Shown here in pieces: positions 33,378 to 43,395 of a DNA stretch of 64,000 bases; within the stretch, counting starts at the first letter, position 1; the number at the start of each line of letters is the position of its first letter. Source of the stretch: JAAFIP01 sp043766985 (GTDB taxonomy: Bacteria; Pseudomonadota; Gammaproteobacteria; Burkholderiales; Burkholderiaceae_C); assembly GCA_043766985.1 (NCBI GenBank), contig JAYUHM010000092.1:1-64000 (forward strand). The letters are read 5' to 3'. The notes under the pieces were generated by a model, which had not been told where the DNA came from, did no database searches, and was given only the letters and a program-made list of their open reading frames with translations. A program made the translations under genes and the position numbers.

Positions 33378-34391
33378 TCAAACTAACTTAACTACCTGCT
33401 TGCCAAAGTTCTTGCCTTTAAGCAAACCTAAAAAGGCTTCTGGCGCCGCCTCAATGCCCTGCGCTACGGTCTCACGTGGCTTGAACTTGCCGGTAGCTAT
33501 CAAACCACCCAGTTCCTTCAAAGCCTCGGGCCAAACCTCCATGTGCTCGCTGACGATAAAGCCTTCAATCTTTAGGCGGCTCATCAAGATCAGCGCTGGC
33601 GCCGCCAGTGGCAGTGGCTTGCCATCGTAGCCGGCAATCATGCCGCACACCGCGATGCGGCCAAAGGCGTTCATGCGGGCCAGCACGACGTCCAAAATCC
33701 AGCCACCTACGTTCTCAAAATAGCAATCTATGCCGTTGGGCGCAGCGGCTTTCAGCGCGTCGTTGAAAGCCTTACTGTCAGCATGCTCTTTGTAGTCCAC
33801 GCAGGCGTCAAAACCCAGTTCGTTGACGACATAGTCGCACTTGTCTTTGCCGCCTGCAATACCCACCACGCGGCAGCCGCGCGCCTTGGCCAGCACGCCC
33901 ACGGCGCTACCCACCGCGCCACTGGCGGCGGTCACGCACACGGTCTCACCTGCTTTTGGTTGACAAATTTTAAGCAACCCGTAGTAGGCGGTAACGCCCG
34001 GCATGCCTACTGCGCCCAAGTAATGGCTGAGCGGGATGTGGGTGGTGTCGACCTTGCGCAGCGCGCCCACGGCATTGGCATCGACCACGCTGTACTGCTG
34101 CCAGCCGCCCATGCCCACCACTTTGTCGCCCACGGCAAACTTGTCGTTTTTAGATTCGACCACCTCGCCTGCTGTGCCGCCCCCCATCACTGCGCCCAGC
34201 GCTTGAGGCACCGCGTAACTTTTGCTGTCGTTCATGCGGCCTCGCATATACGGGTCCAGGCTCATGTAATGGTGAGTGACCAACACCTGGCCGTCTTGCA
34301 AGGCTGGCGTGTCGGTGGTGACGAGTTTGAAGTTGCTGGTTTGCGCCTCGGCTGTGGGACGATTGTCTAAAAGCCATTGCTTGTTATGCAT
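33378..34391 (-). CDS. curA: NADP-dependent oxidoreductase, CurA/leukotriene-B4-dehydrogenase type
   Basis: A 337-residue zinc-independent medium-chain reductase. N-terminal motif MSLDPYMRGRMND, the nucleotide loop TAASGAVGSAVGVLAKARGC, and YFENVGGWILDVVLARMN are characteristic of the CurA/PTGR family, which reduces alpha,beta-unsaturated ketones and aldehydes with NADPH. It could detoxify lipid-peroxidation products next to the desaturase, but that is inference. The end (KGKNFGKQVVKLV) is intact. Confidence 0.9.
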   Translation of the reverse strand: MHNKQWLLDNRPTAEAQTSNFKLVTTDTPALQDGQVLVTHHYMSLDPYMRGRMNDSKSYAVPQALGAVMGGGTAGEVVESKNDKFAVGDKVVGMGGWQQYSVVDANAVGALRKVDTTHIPLSHYLGAVGMPGVTAYYGLLKICQPKAGETVCVTAASGAVGSAVGVLAKARGCRVVGIAGGKDKCDYVVNELGFDACVDYKEHADSKAFNDALKAAAPNGIDCYFENVGGWILDVVLARMNAFGRIAVCGMIAGYDGKPLPLAAPALILMSRLKIEGFIVSEHMEVWPEALKELGGLIATGKFKPRETVAQGIEAAPEAFLGLLKGKNFGKQVVKLV

Positions 34392-34405
34392 GATTTTGTC
34401 CTTTA

Positions 34406-34467
34406 ATTACTATTACTTTTATAGCTGCTTGTGCTTTGCTATATTGGGCTTATGGCCTATTTCGTTA
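34406..34467 (+). repeat. Dispersed intergenic repeat, copy 9
   Basis: A well-preserved copy: TACTATTACTTTTATAGCTG, then CTTGTGCTTTGCTATATTGG and GCTTATGGCCTATTTC. It follows the upstream region of curA and lies before the thioesterase stop. This copy gives the best alignment to the similar stretch inside selO. Confidence 0.82.
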
Positions 34468-34484
34468 TTAAAATAGGTATTTAG

Positions 34485-34913
34485 CTAGTCTGTAGCTGGT
34501 GGGTTCAAATTATTTGCCTTGGTAGCGCCTGTCGGCAAGCGCCGCACGTATTTAAAGGTGCCGGTAGCGTGGGAGCACGCCCTGCCCTGCACGTCAAAAA
34601 TCGTCGCTTCGGTAAACGCCATGGTCGATGTGCGGTGGATCAAACGCCCCTTGGCCACCAACGGGCCGACAGCGGGCTGCATGAAGCTGGTCTTCATCTC
34701 GATGGTGACAATGCCCATGTTCAGCTCCACGCTGCGCGCCGCATGCGCCATCACCACGTCCATCAAGGTCATGCTGGCGCCGCCGTGCGTGACGTTAAAG
34801 CTGTTCAGGTGCTCTGGCCGCGCGGTGTAGTTAATCTGCGCGTGGCCATCGGCAAACTCAACCAATTCAAAGCCAAGATGCTCTACAAAAGGAATGTGTA
34901 CGCTAAATTTCAT
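34485..34913 (-). CDS. PaaI-like hotdog-fold thioesterase
   Basis: A 142-residue single-hotdog protein. The HGGASMTLMDVVMAHAA segment contains the active-site Asp (GG..MTLMD) and HG pair of PaaI/YbgC-type acyl-CoA thioesterases; EMKTSFMQPAVG follows. It would hydrolyse acyl-CoA or aryl-CoA. It is transcribed after the SDR gene, with a 12-base gap, so both are likely an operon. Confidence 0.85.
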   Translation of the reverse strand: MKFSVHIPFVEHLGFELVEFADGHAQINYTARPEHLNSFNVTHGGASMTLMDVVMAHAARSVELNMGIVTIEMKTSFMQPAVGPLVAKGRLIHRTSTMAFTEATIFDVQGRACSHATGTFKYVRRLPTGATKANNLNPPATD

Positions 34914-34925
34914 GCTTTCAACCTG

Positions 34926-35720
34926 TTAGCCGCCTGCCACCACACTTACCCCACCATCCACCGCCAGCCACTGGCCGGTGATGTGTTTACCCGCTGCAGA
35001 TGCGTACAACAAGCACAAGCCTTTTAAGTCTTCGTCATCACCTAAACGGCGTAGCGGTGCGTTTTCTTTCAGCTTGTCTTCGCCCAGAGCCTTGAGCGTG
35101 CCGACCGTCATGCGGCTGGGGAAAAAGCCTGGGCAAATGGCGTTTACGCGGATGTTGTACTTGCCCCATTCAGCGGCCAGTGCGCGGGTAAAGTTGATGA
35201 CCGCGCCTTTGGAGGTATTGTAGGCAATGGTGTTCATGCCGCTGGGGTTGCCGCCCAAGCCTGCGATGGAGGCGATGTTGATGATGCTGCCGCTGTGCTT
35301 GTCGATCATGCACTTTTTGGCGATGCGTTGGCTGAGCAAAAAGTAGCCGCGCACGTTGAGGTTCATTACCTTGTCCCAAGCCTCTGCGGGGTGGTCTTCA
35401 GCGGGTGCGCCCCAGGCGGCACCGGCGTTGTTGACCAAAATATCTACGGTACCTAAACGCGCCAAGGTTTCATCGACCAAACGGTTGATTTCTTCGTCCT
35501 TGGCGCAGTCAGCGGCAATCCACTGCGCATCAATGCCTGCCGCTTTCAGTTCGGCGGCAGACTCTTCCAGATCAGACGCTTTGCGAGAGCTGAGCATGAT
35601 CTTGGCACCCGCCTCGCCCAGTGCATGCGCCATTTGCAGGCCCAACCCGCGGGAGCCGCCGGTAATGAGGGCCGTTTTGCCCGTCAGGTCAAACAGTTGC
35701 TGGATTTTGCGTGGGGTCAT
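34926..35720 (-). CDS. Short-chain dehydrogenase/reductase
   Basis: A 264-residue classical SDR: cofactor loop TGGSRGLGLQ, NNAGAAWG, Ser in INIASIAGLGG, and YNTSKGAVI (catalytic Tyr/Lys). FFPSRMT and the final CLLYASAAGKHITGQWLAVD match 3-oxoacyl-ACP reductase/gluconate dehydrogenase-like SDRs. GGAGACA is 5 bases before the ATG. Presumably co-transcribed with the thioesterase gene downstream. Confidence 0.9.
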   Translation of the reverse strand: MTPRKIQQLFDLTGKTALITGGSRGLGLQMAHALGEAGAKIMLSSRKASDLEESAAELKAAGIDAQWIAADCAKDEEINRLVDETLARLGTVDILVNNAGAAWGAPAEDHPAEAWDKVMNLNVRGYFLLSQRIAKKCMIDKHSGSIINIASIAGLGGNPSGMNTIAYNTSKGAVINFTRALAAEWGKYNIRVNAICPGFFPSRMTVGTLKALGEDKLKENAPLRRLGDDEDLKGLCLLYASAAGKHITGQWLAVDGGVSVVAGG

Positions 35721-35753
35721 GGGTGTCTCCTGTATGGGTCGGGTTAAATCAAG

Positions 35754-36425
35754 TTAAAAACGTGCGCCTTGAGTAGCGCCGTGCTGGGTACGCTGGTCGT
35801 ACTCTTTGTCGCGGTTTTTCAGGTTGTTGTACAGGCGGTCAAACTCTGACTGCGCAATGGCTTTGGCTTGACCGCAGGCCATGTCGCCATAGCCCAAAAA
35901 CTTCTCCTGTATCAGCGCAGCCAGTTCGTTGCCATGCTGCACATGGCCCTCTTCGTGCTGCTGCAGGGCGGCGTAGTAGTCTTGCCAGCGCTGGCGCAGC
36001 GAAGGGGGGGCTGCAGCCTCATCGGTCCATTTGGGCATCAAAATTTCACCTTTGACGGTGAGGCGTATGGTGTCGAAACGGCACATATTGCCTGCGGGCA
36101 CCGTGGTGTATTGGTAGGAAATGTCCCAGCTAGACAAGCCATGAAAGCCCTTGGGGCCGTTGGCGCTTAAAGACCGCACCAAACTGGCGTAGTCTTGGCC
36201 GCTTACGGGGTAGCGGTTCCAGATAATTTTGGTATCCAGTCCGCCGCTTTTGGGGGACGCATTTTTTAATGTCATAGGGGTAGATGGTACGCCCTGCGCG
36301 CAGGGAATTTCAGTAAATATGGTGCGTCCATTGTCCACGCATTTATAGACCTGCGCCGTTGCAGCAAATGGCGCCACCGCACACACTGCGACGGCCACAA
36401 TTACCCCTAGGTGCCACGGCCGCAT
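35754..36425 (-). CDS. Exported protein with DUF4124-like start and zincin-like DUF922 region
   Basis: A 223-residue secreted or periplasmic protein. A signal peptide (LGVIVAVAVCAVAPFAATA) is followed by a DUF4124-like opening (QVYKCVDNGRTIFTEIPC), and the C-terminal part holds HEEGHVQHG, an HExxH zinc-protease-like motif of the DUF922 family. It could be a metallopeptidase, though proof is lacking. The start is the ATG giving MRPWHLG; a far longer frame upstream is not supported. The small membrane protein gene lies 23 bases upstream. Confidence 0.75.
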   Translation of the reverse strand: MRPWHLGVIVAVAVCAVAPFAATAQVYKCVDNGRTIFTEIPCAQGVPSTPMTLKNASPKSGGLDTKIIWNRYPVSGQDYASLVRSLSANGPKGFHGLSSWDISYQYTTVPAGNMCRFDTIRLTVKGEILMPKWTDEAAAPPSLRQRWQDYYAALQQHEEGHVQHGNELAALIQEKFLGYGDMACGQAKAIAQSEFDRLYNNLKNRDKEYDQRTQHGATQGARF

Positions 36426-36448
36426 TTGTACGGGCTTTTCCCCTTGGC

Positions 36449-36688
36449 TCACTTCATTCGAGAGCGAATGTAAATCAGCAGCACGCCCAGCGCTGTCGCC
36501 GAGCCCCCCAGCAGCGTCAGCGTATTGGCGGTGGTCCAGCCCGCCCCTGCGCCACTTTTGTCGCTTAGCCCAAGCGCATAGCCCGTGATAAGCGTAAGCA
36601 GCCCGCCGTAGATAAGCACCCACACCGCAGTCTGCACGCGGTTTTGCGCTTTTGTGGTGGGTAACTTGACTTCTTTGATCAATGGCAT
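36449..36688 (-). CDS. Small membrane protein upstream of the DUF922 gene
   Basis: A 79-residue protein with two hydrophobic segments (about residues 22-40 and 54-74; AVWVLIYGGLLTLITGYAL and TLTLLGGSATALGVLLIYI) and a basic tail. No family recognised. AAGGAAG precedes the ATG. It is 23 bases ahead of the putative DUF922 metallopeptidase gene, so it may be its membrane partner. Confidence 0.6.
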   Translation of the reverse strand: MPLIKEVKLPTTKAQNRVQTAVWVLIYGGLLTLITGYALGLSDKSGAGAGWTTANTLTLLGGSATALGVLLIYIRSRMK

Positions 36689-36746
36689 GGCGGGGGCTTC
36701 CTTGCCTTGATTGTGAACCTCTTTGCAGCATACTCTGCCCTGGACG

Positions 36747-38597
36747 TTAGAACGCGTCTTCGGGCGCGTTGGCGCAGGTCATGTCGCGGGTGTTTACCAC
36801 CGCCAGCCAGGCATCAATTTTAGGCAACTCATAATTATAAAAATACTGGTTTGCCAACGCAATGCCCGCGCGAGCTGCTATTGAATGCGCAGCACTTTCT
36901 TTACCGCTAGCCAGCGTTACATCTAGCCACACCCACGCCAACACGACATGTCCAAAGGCCTGCATGTAGGGCACAGCATTGGGCAGTGCTTCGAAGGGGT
37001 TGCCAGTAGCCCAGGCGGCCTGGGTGGTATGGCCTATCTTTTGCAAGGCCGCTGTCAGCGCTTGGGCGTGAGGCGCTAAAGTGGGCACCTGCATGGCCCG
37101 CTCTGCCGTGGCCTTCGCACGTGCAAACAAGAGTTGTAAGCCCTTACCGCCCTCCATCAGCACCTTGCGGCCCAGCAAATCCATCGCCTGAATGCCGTGC
37201 GTGCCTTCGTGGATCATGTTCAAGCGCTGGTCGCGCCAGTATTGCTCCACCGGGAAGTCGCGCGTATAGCCGTAGCCGCCGTGGATCTGGATCGCCAAGC
37301 TATTGGCCTCCAGACAGTTTTCACTCGGCCAGCTTTTGGCAATCGGGGTGAGCACTTCCAGCAGCAGGCGGGCTTCGTCAGCGGCTTCTGCTGTGCCCGT
37401 GTGCTGCTCATCGACCAGCATGGCGCAGTACAGTTGGAGGGCCAGCGCGCCTTCGCAGATCGACTTTTGCGCCAGCAGCATGCGTTTGATGTCGGCATGC
37501 TCGATGAGCCGCACTTGCGGCGCAGTGGCATCTTTGCCGCCAGCGCCCATAGGCCGGCCTTGCGGGCGATTTTTAGCGTAGTCTAGCGACGCGTAGTAGC
37601 CCGCCAGCCCCAGCATGGTGGCCGCCATACCAATGCCAATACGCGCCTCGTTCATCATGTGGAACATGCCTTTAAGGCCTTCGCCCGGCTTACCTACCAA
37701 GTAGCCCACAGCACCCGCGCCTTTGCCATACGGCCCGTCATTGCCAACGGGAAACTTGCCTTCGCCAAAATTCAGCAATGTATTTGTAGTACCGCGCCAG
37801 CCCAGCTTGTGGTTCAGGCCTGCCAAGGCCACGTCGTTGCGCACGCCGGTGAGCTCACCTTTGGCGTTCACCAACTTCTTGGGAACGATGAACAAAGATA
37901 TGCCGCGCACACCCGCTACCAGTTTGCCGTTGTCGTCTGGTATCTTGGCCAGCACCAAGTGCACGATGTTCTCGGTTAGCTCATGCTCACCGCTGGATAT
38001 CCACATCTTGTTGCCACGCAAGCGATAGCGCGGGCCCAGCGGGTCGCTGGAAAAGTCCGCACCATCCGGCAAGGCTTTGGTAGCTACATCGCTCAATGAT
38101 GACCCTGCTTGCGGCTCGCTCAAACACATGGTGCCCGCCCAGCGCCCGCTGAATTCATTGGCTGCAAACACATCCTTCTGCATCTGCGTACCCGTGGCCA
38201 TGATGCAGTTGGCATTGCCCGAGGTCAGCAAGTTCGAGCCAATCGAGATCGATGCCACAGCAAAAAACGAGTTCGCAGCCGCGCCCACCGTAAACGGCAG
38301 TTGCATGCCCCCCAGCGCATAGTCCTGCGCCGCTGCCAACATGCCCGAATCCACGTACGCCTTGTGCGCATCGTGGGTCGCCTGCGGCAATACGACCTTC
38401 TCGCCATCAAACTGCGGCTCTTGCGTGTCAACAAGTCGATTGAACGGCGCATATTTTTCTCGTGCAATCCGTTCGCAAGTGTCCAGCACCGCATCAAAGG
38501 TCTCGCGCGAATGGTCGGTAAACCGGGCGCGCTGGCTTAACGATGCAACCGCAAGCCAGTCGTAAAGCAAAAAATCGAGGGTGGTTCGCAATGCCAT
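36747..38597 (-). CDS. Acyl-CoA dehydrogenase (large, DmdC/FadE-like)
   Basis: A 616-residue FAD enzyme, longer than the 380-400 of classical acyl-CoA dehydrogenases. The flavin and acyl-binding loops are MCLSEPQAGSSLSDVATKAL and GGYGYTRDFPVEQYWRDQRL, followed by NMIHEGTHGIQAMDLLGRK with the catalytic Glu region, and a helical C-terminal domain typical of the 3-methylmercaptopropionyl-CoA dehydrogenase-like subfamily. The start is the ATG giving MALRTTLDF; a TTG two codons upstream is not needed. A small repeat core occurs near residues 580-600 (KESAAHSIAARAG). It lies next to thiolase and FadB-like genes, so beta-oxidation is its likely role. Confidence 0.9.
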   Translation of the reverse strand: MALRTTLDFLLYDWLAVASLSQRARFTDHSRETFDAVLDTCERIAREKYAPFNRLVDTQEPQFDGEKVVLPQATHDAHKAYVDSGMLAAAQDYALGGMQLPFTVGAAANSFFAVASISIGSNLLTSGNANCIMATGTQMQKDVFAANEFSGRWAGTMCLSEPQAGSSLSDVATKALPDGADFSSDPLGPRYRLRGNKMWISSGEHELTENIVHLVLAKIPDDNGKLVAGVRGISLFIVPKKLVNAKGELTGVRNDVALAGLNHKLGWRGTTNTLLNFGEGKFPVGNDGPYGKGAGAVGYLVGKPGEGLKGMFHMMNEARIGIGMAATMLGLAGYYASLDYAKNRPQGRPMGAGGKDATAPQVRLIEHADIKRMLLAQKSICEGALALQLYCAMLVDEQHTGTAEAADEARLLLEVLTPIAKSWPSENCLEANSLAIQIHGGYGYTRDFPVEQYWRDQRLNMIHEGTHGIQAMDLLGRKVLMEGGKGLQLLFARAKATAERAMQVPTLAPHAQALTAALQKIGHTTQAAWATGNPFEALPNAVPYMQAFGHVVLAWVWLDVTLASGKESAAHSIAARAGIALANQYFYNYELPKIDAWLAVVNTRDMTCANAPEDAF

Positions 38598-38620
38598 TGT
38601 CAAATTCCAAAAACCATAAA

Positions 38621-38658
38621 AAATGGGGCGCTAAGTCAATCTGCTTAGAGCCCCATTT
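38621..38658 (-). terminator. Rho-independent terminator downstream of thiolase
   Basis: Arms AAATGGGGCGCTAAG and CTTAGAGCCCCATTT pair with one mismatch; on the minus strand the hairpin is followed by a T-rich run (CCCCATTTTTTATGG). It closes the thiolase transcript and separates it from the acyl-CoA dehydrogenase, which therefore needs its own promoter. Confidence 0.82.
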
Positions 38659-38674
38659 GTTGCATACAAAAAGT

Positions 38675-39850
<1,176 letters not shown>

Positions 39851-39880
39851 AAAAATACTCCTGAATAGTAACTGGCTGAT

Positions 39881-40246
39881 TTATTTGGCCAGCGAGGCCC
39901 ACAGTACGAGCAGCGCGATGGTTGCAGGCACGGTTTGGATGAAAAGAATTTTCTTGGCTGCTGTAGCGGCACCATACAACCCTGCGATGGCAACGCACAG
40001 CAAAAAGAACACTTTGAACGCGAGTCCTGCATCGCCCATCCACAAACCGACAAACAAGCCGGCTGCCAAAAAGCCGTTGTAAAGCCCTTGGTTGGCCGCC
40101 AAAACTTTAGTGGCTGTGGCAGCTTGCTGGGTGTTTCCAAAGGCTTTCATGCCTTTGGGTTTGTCCCACAAAAACATTTCCAACACCAAGATGTACACAT
40201 GTAGTAGCGCGATGAGACCAATCAAAATATCAGCGGCGATTTTCAT
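39881..40246 (-). CDS. DUF1304 membrane protein
   Basis: A 121-residue inner-membrane protein with four hydrophobic segments. The opening (ILIGLIALLHVYILVLEMFLW) and ANQGLYNGFLAAGLFVGL identify DUF1304. Function unknown. It lies between the beta-oxidation genes, 30 bases after thiolase's start codon and 56 bases from the fadB-like stop, suggesting the same operon. Confidence 0.88.
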   Translation of the reverse strand: MKIAADILIGLIALLHVYILVLEMFLWDKPKGMKAFGNTQQAATATKVLAANQGLYNGFLAAGLFVGLWMGDAGLAFKVFFLLCVAIAGLYGAATAAKKILFIQTVPATIALLVLWASLAK

Positions 40247-40302
40247 GGGTACCCTTAGTGAGCTTGAGTTTGAGGGCGGCGTTTGGGATGGGATGGCGCG
40301 AC

Positions 40303-42426
40303 CTAGCTCGCCTGGCTAAAGGTTTTACCCTCAGACGCCAAACGCGCCAGCAGGGGAGCCGGCTTCCAGAAGTTGGCGTCGTCATTGGGGTTCTTGGCAA
40401 AACTGTTCATGGCCAAGCACACGTTGAACAGGCCTAGCTGGTCAGCATAGTGCATCGGGCCACCACGGTAGATGGGGAAGCCGTAGCCCGTCAGGTACAC
40501 CATGTCGATGTCGCCTGCTTTGCTGGCAATGCCTTCTTCCAGGATATGCGCGGCTTCATTGACCAGCGAGAACACCAAGCGCTGCACAATTTCTTCGTCA
40601 CTGATTTTGCGGGGTGCCAGGCCGCTGGCCTTGCGGTGCTTCTCGATCATTTGAACCACCACATCGCTCGGGATCGCATCGCGCTTGCCGGGCACGTAGT
40701 CGTACCAGCCAGCGCCGGTTTTTTGGCCGTAGCGGCCCAGTTCGCACAAGAGGTCAGCGGTCTTGCTGTATTTCATGCCTGGCTTTTCCTGGTAACGGCG
40801 CTTACGGATGGCCCAGCCAATGTCGTTGCCCGCCAAATCGCCCATACGGAACGGGCCCATGGCAAAGCCAAATTTCTCTACTGCTTTGTCTACCTGTGCT
40901 GGTGTGCAACCTTCTTCGATCAAAAAGCCCGCCTGGCGGCTGTACTGCTCGATCATGCGGTTGCCGATAAAACCGTCGCACACGCCAGAGACCACCGCGG
41001 TTTTCTTGATCTTTTTGCCCAGTGCCATCACCGTGGCCAGCACGTCTTTGCCGGTCTTTTTACCGCGCACCACCTCCAGCAGCTTCATCACGTTGGCCGG
41101 GCTGAAAAAGTGGGTGCCAATCACGTCTTGCGGACGCTTGGTAAACGAAGCAATCTTGTCCACATCTAGCGTGGAGGTGTTGGACGCCAAAATAGCGCCT
41201 TTCTTCATCACCGCATCGAGTTGGGTAAACACTTTCTCTTTCACGCCCATTTCTTCAAACACGGCTTCGATCACCATATCGGCGTCTTTCAAATCGGCGT
41301 AGTTCAAAGTGGTGGACAGCAATGCCATGCGCTGGTCGTACACGGCTTGTTTGAGCTTGCCTTTGGTGACCTGCGACTCGTAGTTTTTGCGGATGATGGC
41401 AATACCTTTGTCCAAGGCTTCCTGCTTCATCTCCAAAATTTTGACCGAGATACCCGCATTCAAAAAGTTCATGCTGATGCCGCCGCCCATGGTGCCCGCA
41501 CCAATCACGGCGATGGACTTGATCTCGCGCTTGGGCGTATCTTCGGGCACATCGGGTATCTTGCTGGCTGCGCGCTCGGCAATGAACAGATGGCGCAGGG
41601 CCTTGCACTCTGGCGTCCACATCAAGTTGGTGAAAATCTCGCGCTCAATCGCCATGCCTGCATCAAACTTGTTTTTGGTGGCCGCCTCTACCGCATCCAC
41701 GCACTTCGCGGGCGCAGGGTAGTTTTTGCTCATGCCCTTGACCATGTTGCGGGCAAACTGAAAGTACGCGTCGCCCAGTGGGTGGCGGCAAGGCAGGTTG
41801 CGCACCAGTGGCATGGGGGATTTGTCTTTGGCATGTGCATCGGCTTTGTCGCGCGCCAAGGCAATGGCTTCGTCCATCAGCGACTCAGGCGACTTGGTCA
41901 ACAGGTCGATCAACTTTTGGCCGGGCAGCATATTGAGCATTTCGCTCTTCACAGGCTCGCCGCTGACGATCATGTTCAGCGCGGCTTCTACGCCCAGCAC
42001 GCGCGGCAGCCGCTGCGTGCCACCGGCACCGGGAATCAAGCCCAGCTTGACTTCAGGCAGCGCCACGTTGCAGCCAGGGGCCATCACGCGGTAATGGCAG
42101 CCCAGTGCCAGCTCCAAGCCACCACCCATGCAGGTGGTGTGTACCGCAGCGACCATGACTTTGGGCGAGTTCTCGCAGGCCAAAATCAGCGCCAGCAAAT
42201 TGGGGTCTTGCACCGCTTTGGGTGAACCAAATTCTTTGATGTCGGCACCGCCCGAGAAGGCCTTGCCAGCGCCGGTAACGACGATGGCTTTGATCTTGCC
42301 GTCTAGCTGCGCCTTGGCCAGCGCCATTGCAAAAGCCGTGCGTGTGGACAAGCCCAGGCCGTTGACTGGAGGGTTGTTCAGGGAAATGACCGCCACGTCG
42401 CCGTGGGCTTTGTACTCTGCCGTCAT
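40303..42426 (-). CDS. Bifunctional enoyl-CoA hydratase/3-hydroxyacyl-CoA dehydrogenase (FadB/FadJ-type)
   Basis: A 707-residue fused enzyme. Residues 1-180 are the crotonase part: TGAGKAFSGGADIKEFG (oxyanion loop), MGGGLELALG and LPEVKLGLIPGAGG with the two catalytic Glu. About 290-480 is the dehydrogenase NAD domain (AVIGAGTMGGGISMNFLNAG; HFFSPANVMKLLEVV), and the C-terminal 3HCDH domain follows. It carries out two consecutive steps of beta-oxidation and should work with the thiolase gene. The sequence ends with SEGKTFSQAS. Distinguishing FadB from FadJ is not possible by eye. Confidence 0.94.
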   Translation of the reverse strand: MTAEYKAHGDVAVISLNNPPVNGLGLSTRTAFAMALAKAQLDGKIKAIVVTGAGKAFSGGADIKEFGSPKAVQDPNLLALILACENSPKVMVAAVHTTCMGGGLELALGCHYRVMAPGCNVALPEVKLGLIPGAGGTQRLPRVLGVEAALNMIVSGEPVKSEMLNMLPGQKLIDLLTKSPESLMDEAIALARDKADAHAKDKSPMPLVRNLPCRHPLGDAYFQFARNMVKGMSKNYPAPAKCVDAVEAATKNKFDAGMAIEREIFTNLMWTPECKALRHLFIAERAASKIPDVPEDTPKREIKSIAVIGAGTMGGGISMNFLNAGISVKILEMKQEALDKGIAIIRKNYESQVTKGKLKQAVYDQRMALLSTTLNYADLKDADMVIEAVFEEMGVKEKVFTQLDAVMKKGAILASNTSTLDVDKIASFTKRPQDVIGTHFFSPANVMKLLEVVRGKKTGKDVLATVMALGKKIKKTAVVSGVCDGFIGNRMIEQYSRQAGFLIEEGCTPAQVDKAVEKFGFAMGPFRMGDLAGNDIGWAIRKRRYQEKPGMKYSKTADLLCELGRYGQKTGAGWYDYVPGKRDAIPSDVVVQMIEKHRKASGLAPRKISDEEIVQRLVFSLVNEAAHILEEGIASKAGDIDMVYLTGYGFPIYRGGPMHYADQLGLFNVCLAMNSFAKNPNDDANFWKPAPLLARLASEGKTFSQAS

Positions 42427-42689
42427 GGGGAGTCCTTTGTAGGTGTTGAAGATGCGCGTTGAAAAAATCGGGAAAGACGATAGTGTGCTGCAAACTGCAA
42501 AATAGTACGACCGTTCTTTTTCTATATTCTAAGTAGGTTTTAAGGCTTGGCGATAGCAAATCTGTCCCGCAAGTAGCTGCCAAGCTAATTTTTAATGCCG
42601 AATTGGGCGACAGCCCTGTAAAGCATTGCGATAGATGCTATGTACTTCATAGCTAAGAAACTTGGTTTTTGCCACCGTGTTCTTGGCCA

Positions 42690-43394
42690 CTACACCTCCA
42701 GCCATTCTTTACGTGTGTACGCATCCGCGCGCAAGCTGTCAGGTGTGCCTTGAAAAACAATGCTGCCGTGGCCCATGACGAGAGCGCGGTCAGAAATGGC
42801 CATGGCGATAGTGAGTTTTTGCTCGATCAACAGCACCGAGATACCGCGCCGTTTCAGCTCTTGCAGATATTTGGCCACCAGTTCGACAATCTTGGGCGCC
42901 AAGCCTTCGGTCGGCTCGTCGATGATGATCAAATCCGGGTCGCCCATCAAGGTGCGGCACAGGGTGAGCATTTGCTGCTCTCCGCCTGATAGCACGCCCG
43001 CCTCGGTGTGCTGGCGCTCCTTGAGGCGCGGGAACAATTGGTACATGTCGTCAAAGGCCCAGCGGGAGTTTTTGGCCCCACTCTTTTGGCCCAGCATCAG
43101 GTTTTGGTGCACCGTAAGCGTGGGGAAAATATCGCGGTTTTCGGGCACGTAGCCAATACCGCAATGTGCCACCTCAAAGGCTTTTTTACCGGTGATCTGC
43201 TGGCCCTTCCACAGCATGGAGCCGGTGCAGTCCACCAAGCCCATGATGGCCTTGGCCGTGGTGCTGCGGCCCGAGCCGTTACGCCCCAGCAGCGCCACAA
43301 TTTCACCAGCCTCCACATGGAAATTCACGCCATGCAGCACGTGGCTTTTGCCGTAGTAGGCGTGCAGGTTGTCGATGGTTAGGAGTGTGCTCAT
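42690..43394 (-). CDS. livF: Branched-chain amino acid/acyl-type ABC transporter ATPase LivF
   Basis: A 234-residue ATPase. Walker A reads GRNGSGRST, with Arg43 in place of the normally invariant Lys (DNA confirms CGC). Signature LSGGEQQMLTLCRTLMG, Walker B LIIIDEPTEGLAP and the final part KRGISVLLIEQKL match LivF. The start is the ATG giving MSTLLTIDN, 1 base after the livG stop. It is the last gene of the liv-type operon. Confidence 0.92.
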   Translation of the reverse strand: MSTLLTIDNLHAYYGKSHVLHGVNFHVEAGEIVALLGRNGSGRSTTAKAIMGLVDCTGSMLWKGQQITGKKAFEVAHCGIGYVPENRDIFPTLTVHQNLMLGQKSGAKNSRWAFDDMYQLFPRLKERQHTEAGVLSGGEQQMLTLCRTLMGDPDLIIIDEPTEGLAPKIVELVAKYLQELKRRGISVLLIEQKLTIAMAISDRALVMGHGSIVFQGTPDSLRADAYTRKEWLEV

Positions 43395-43395
43395 A

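Noticed and set aside
42637..42653. GCTATGTACTTCATAGC hairpin after livF as a terminator
   Set aside because: The stem is AT-rich and has no T-run on the minus strand; it is more likely a degraded copy of the dispersed repeat.
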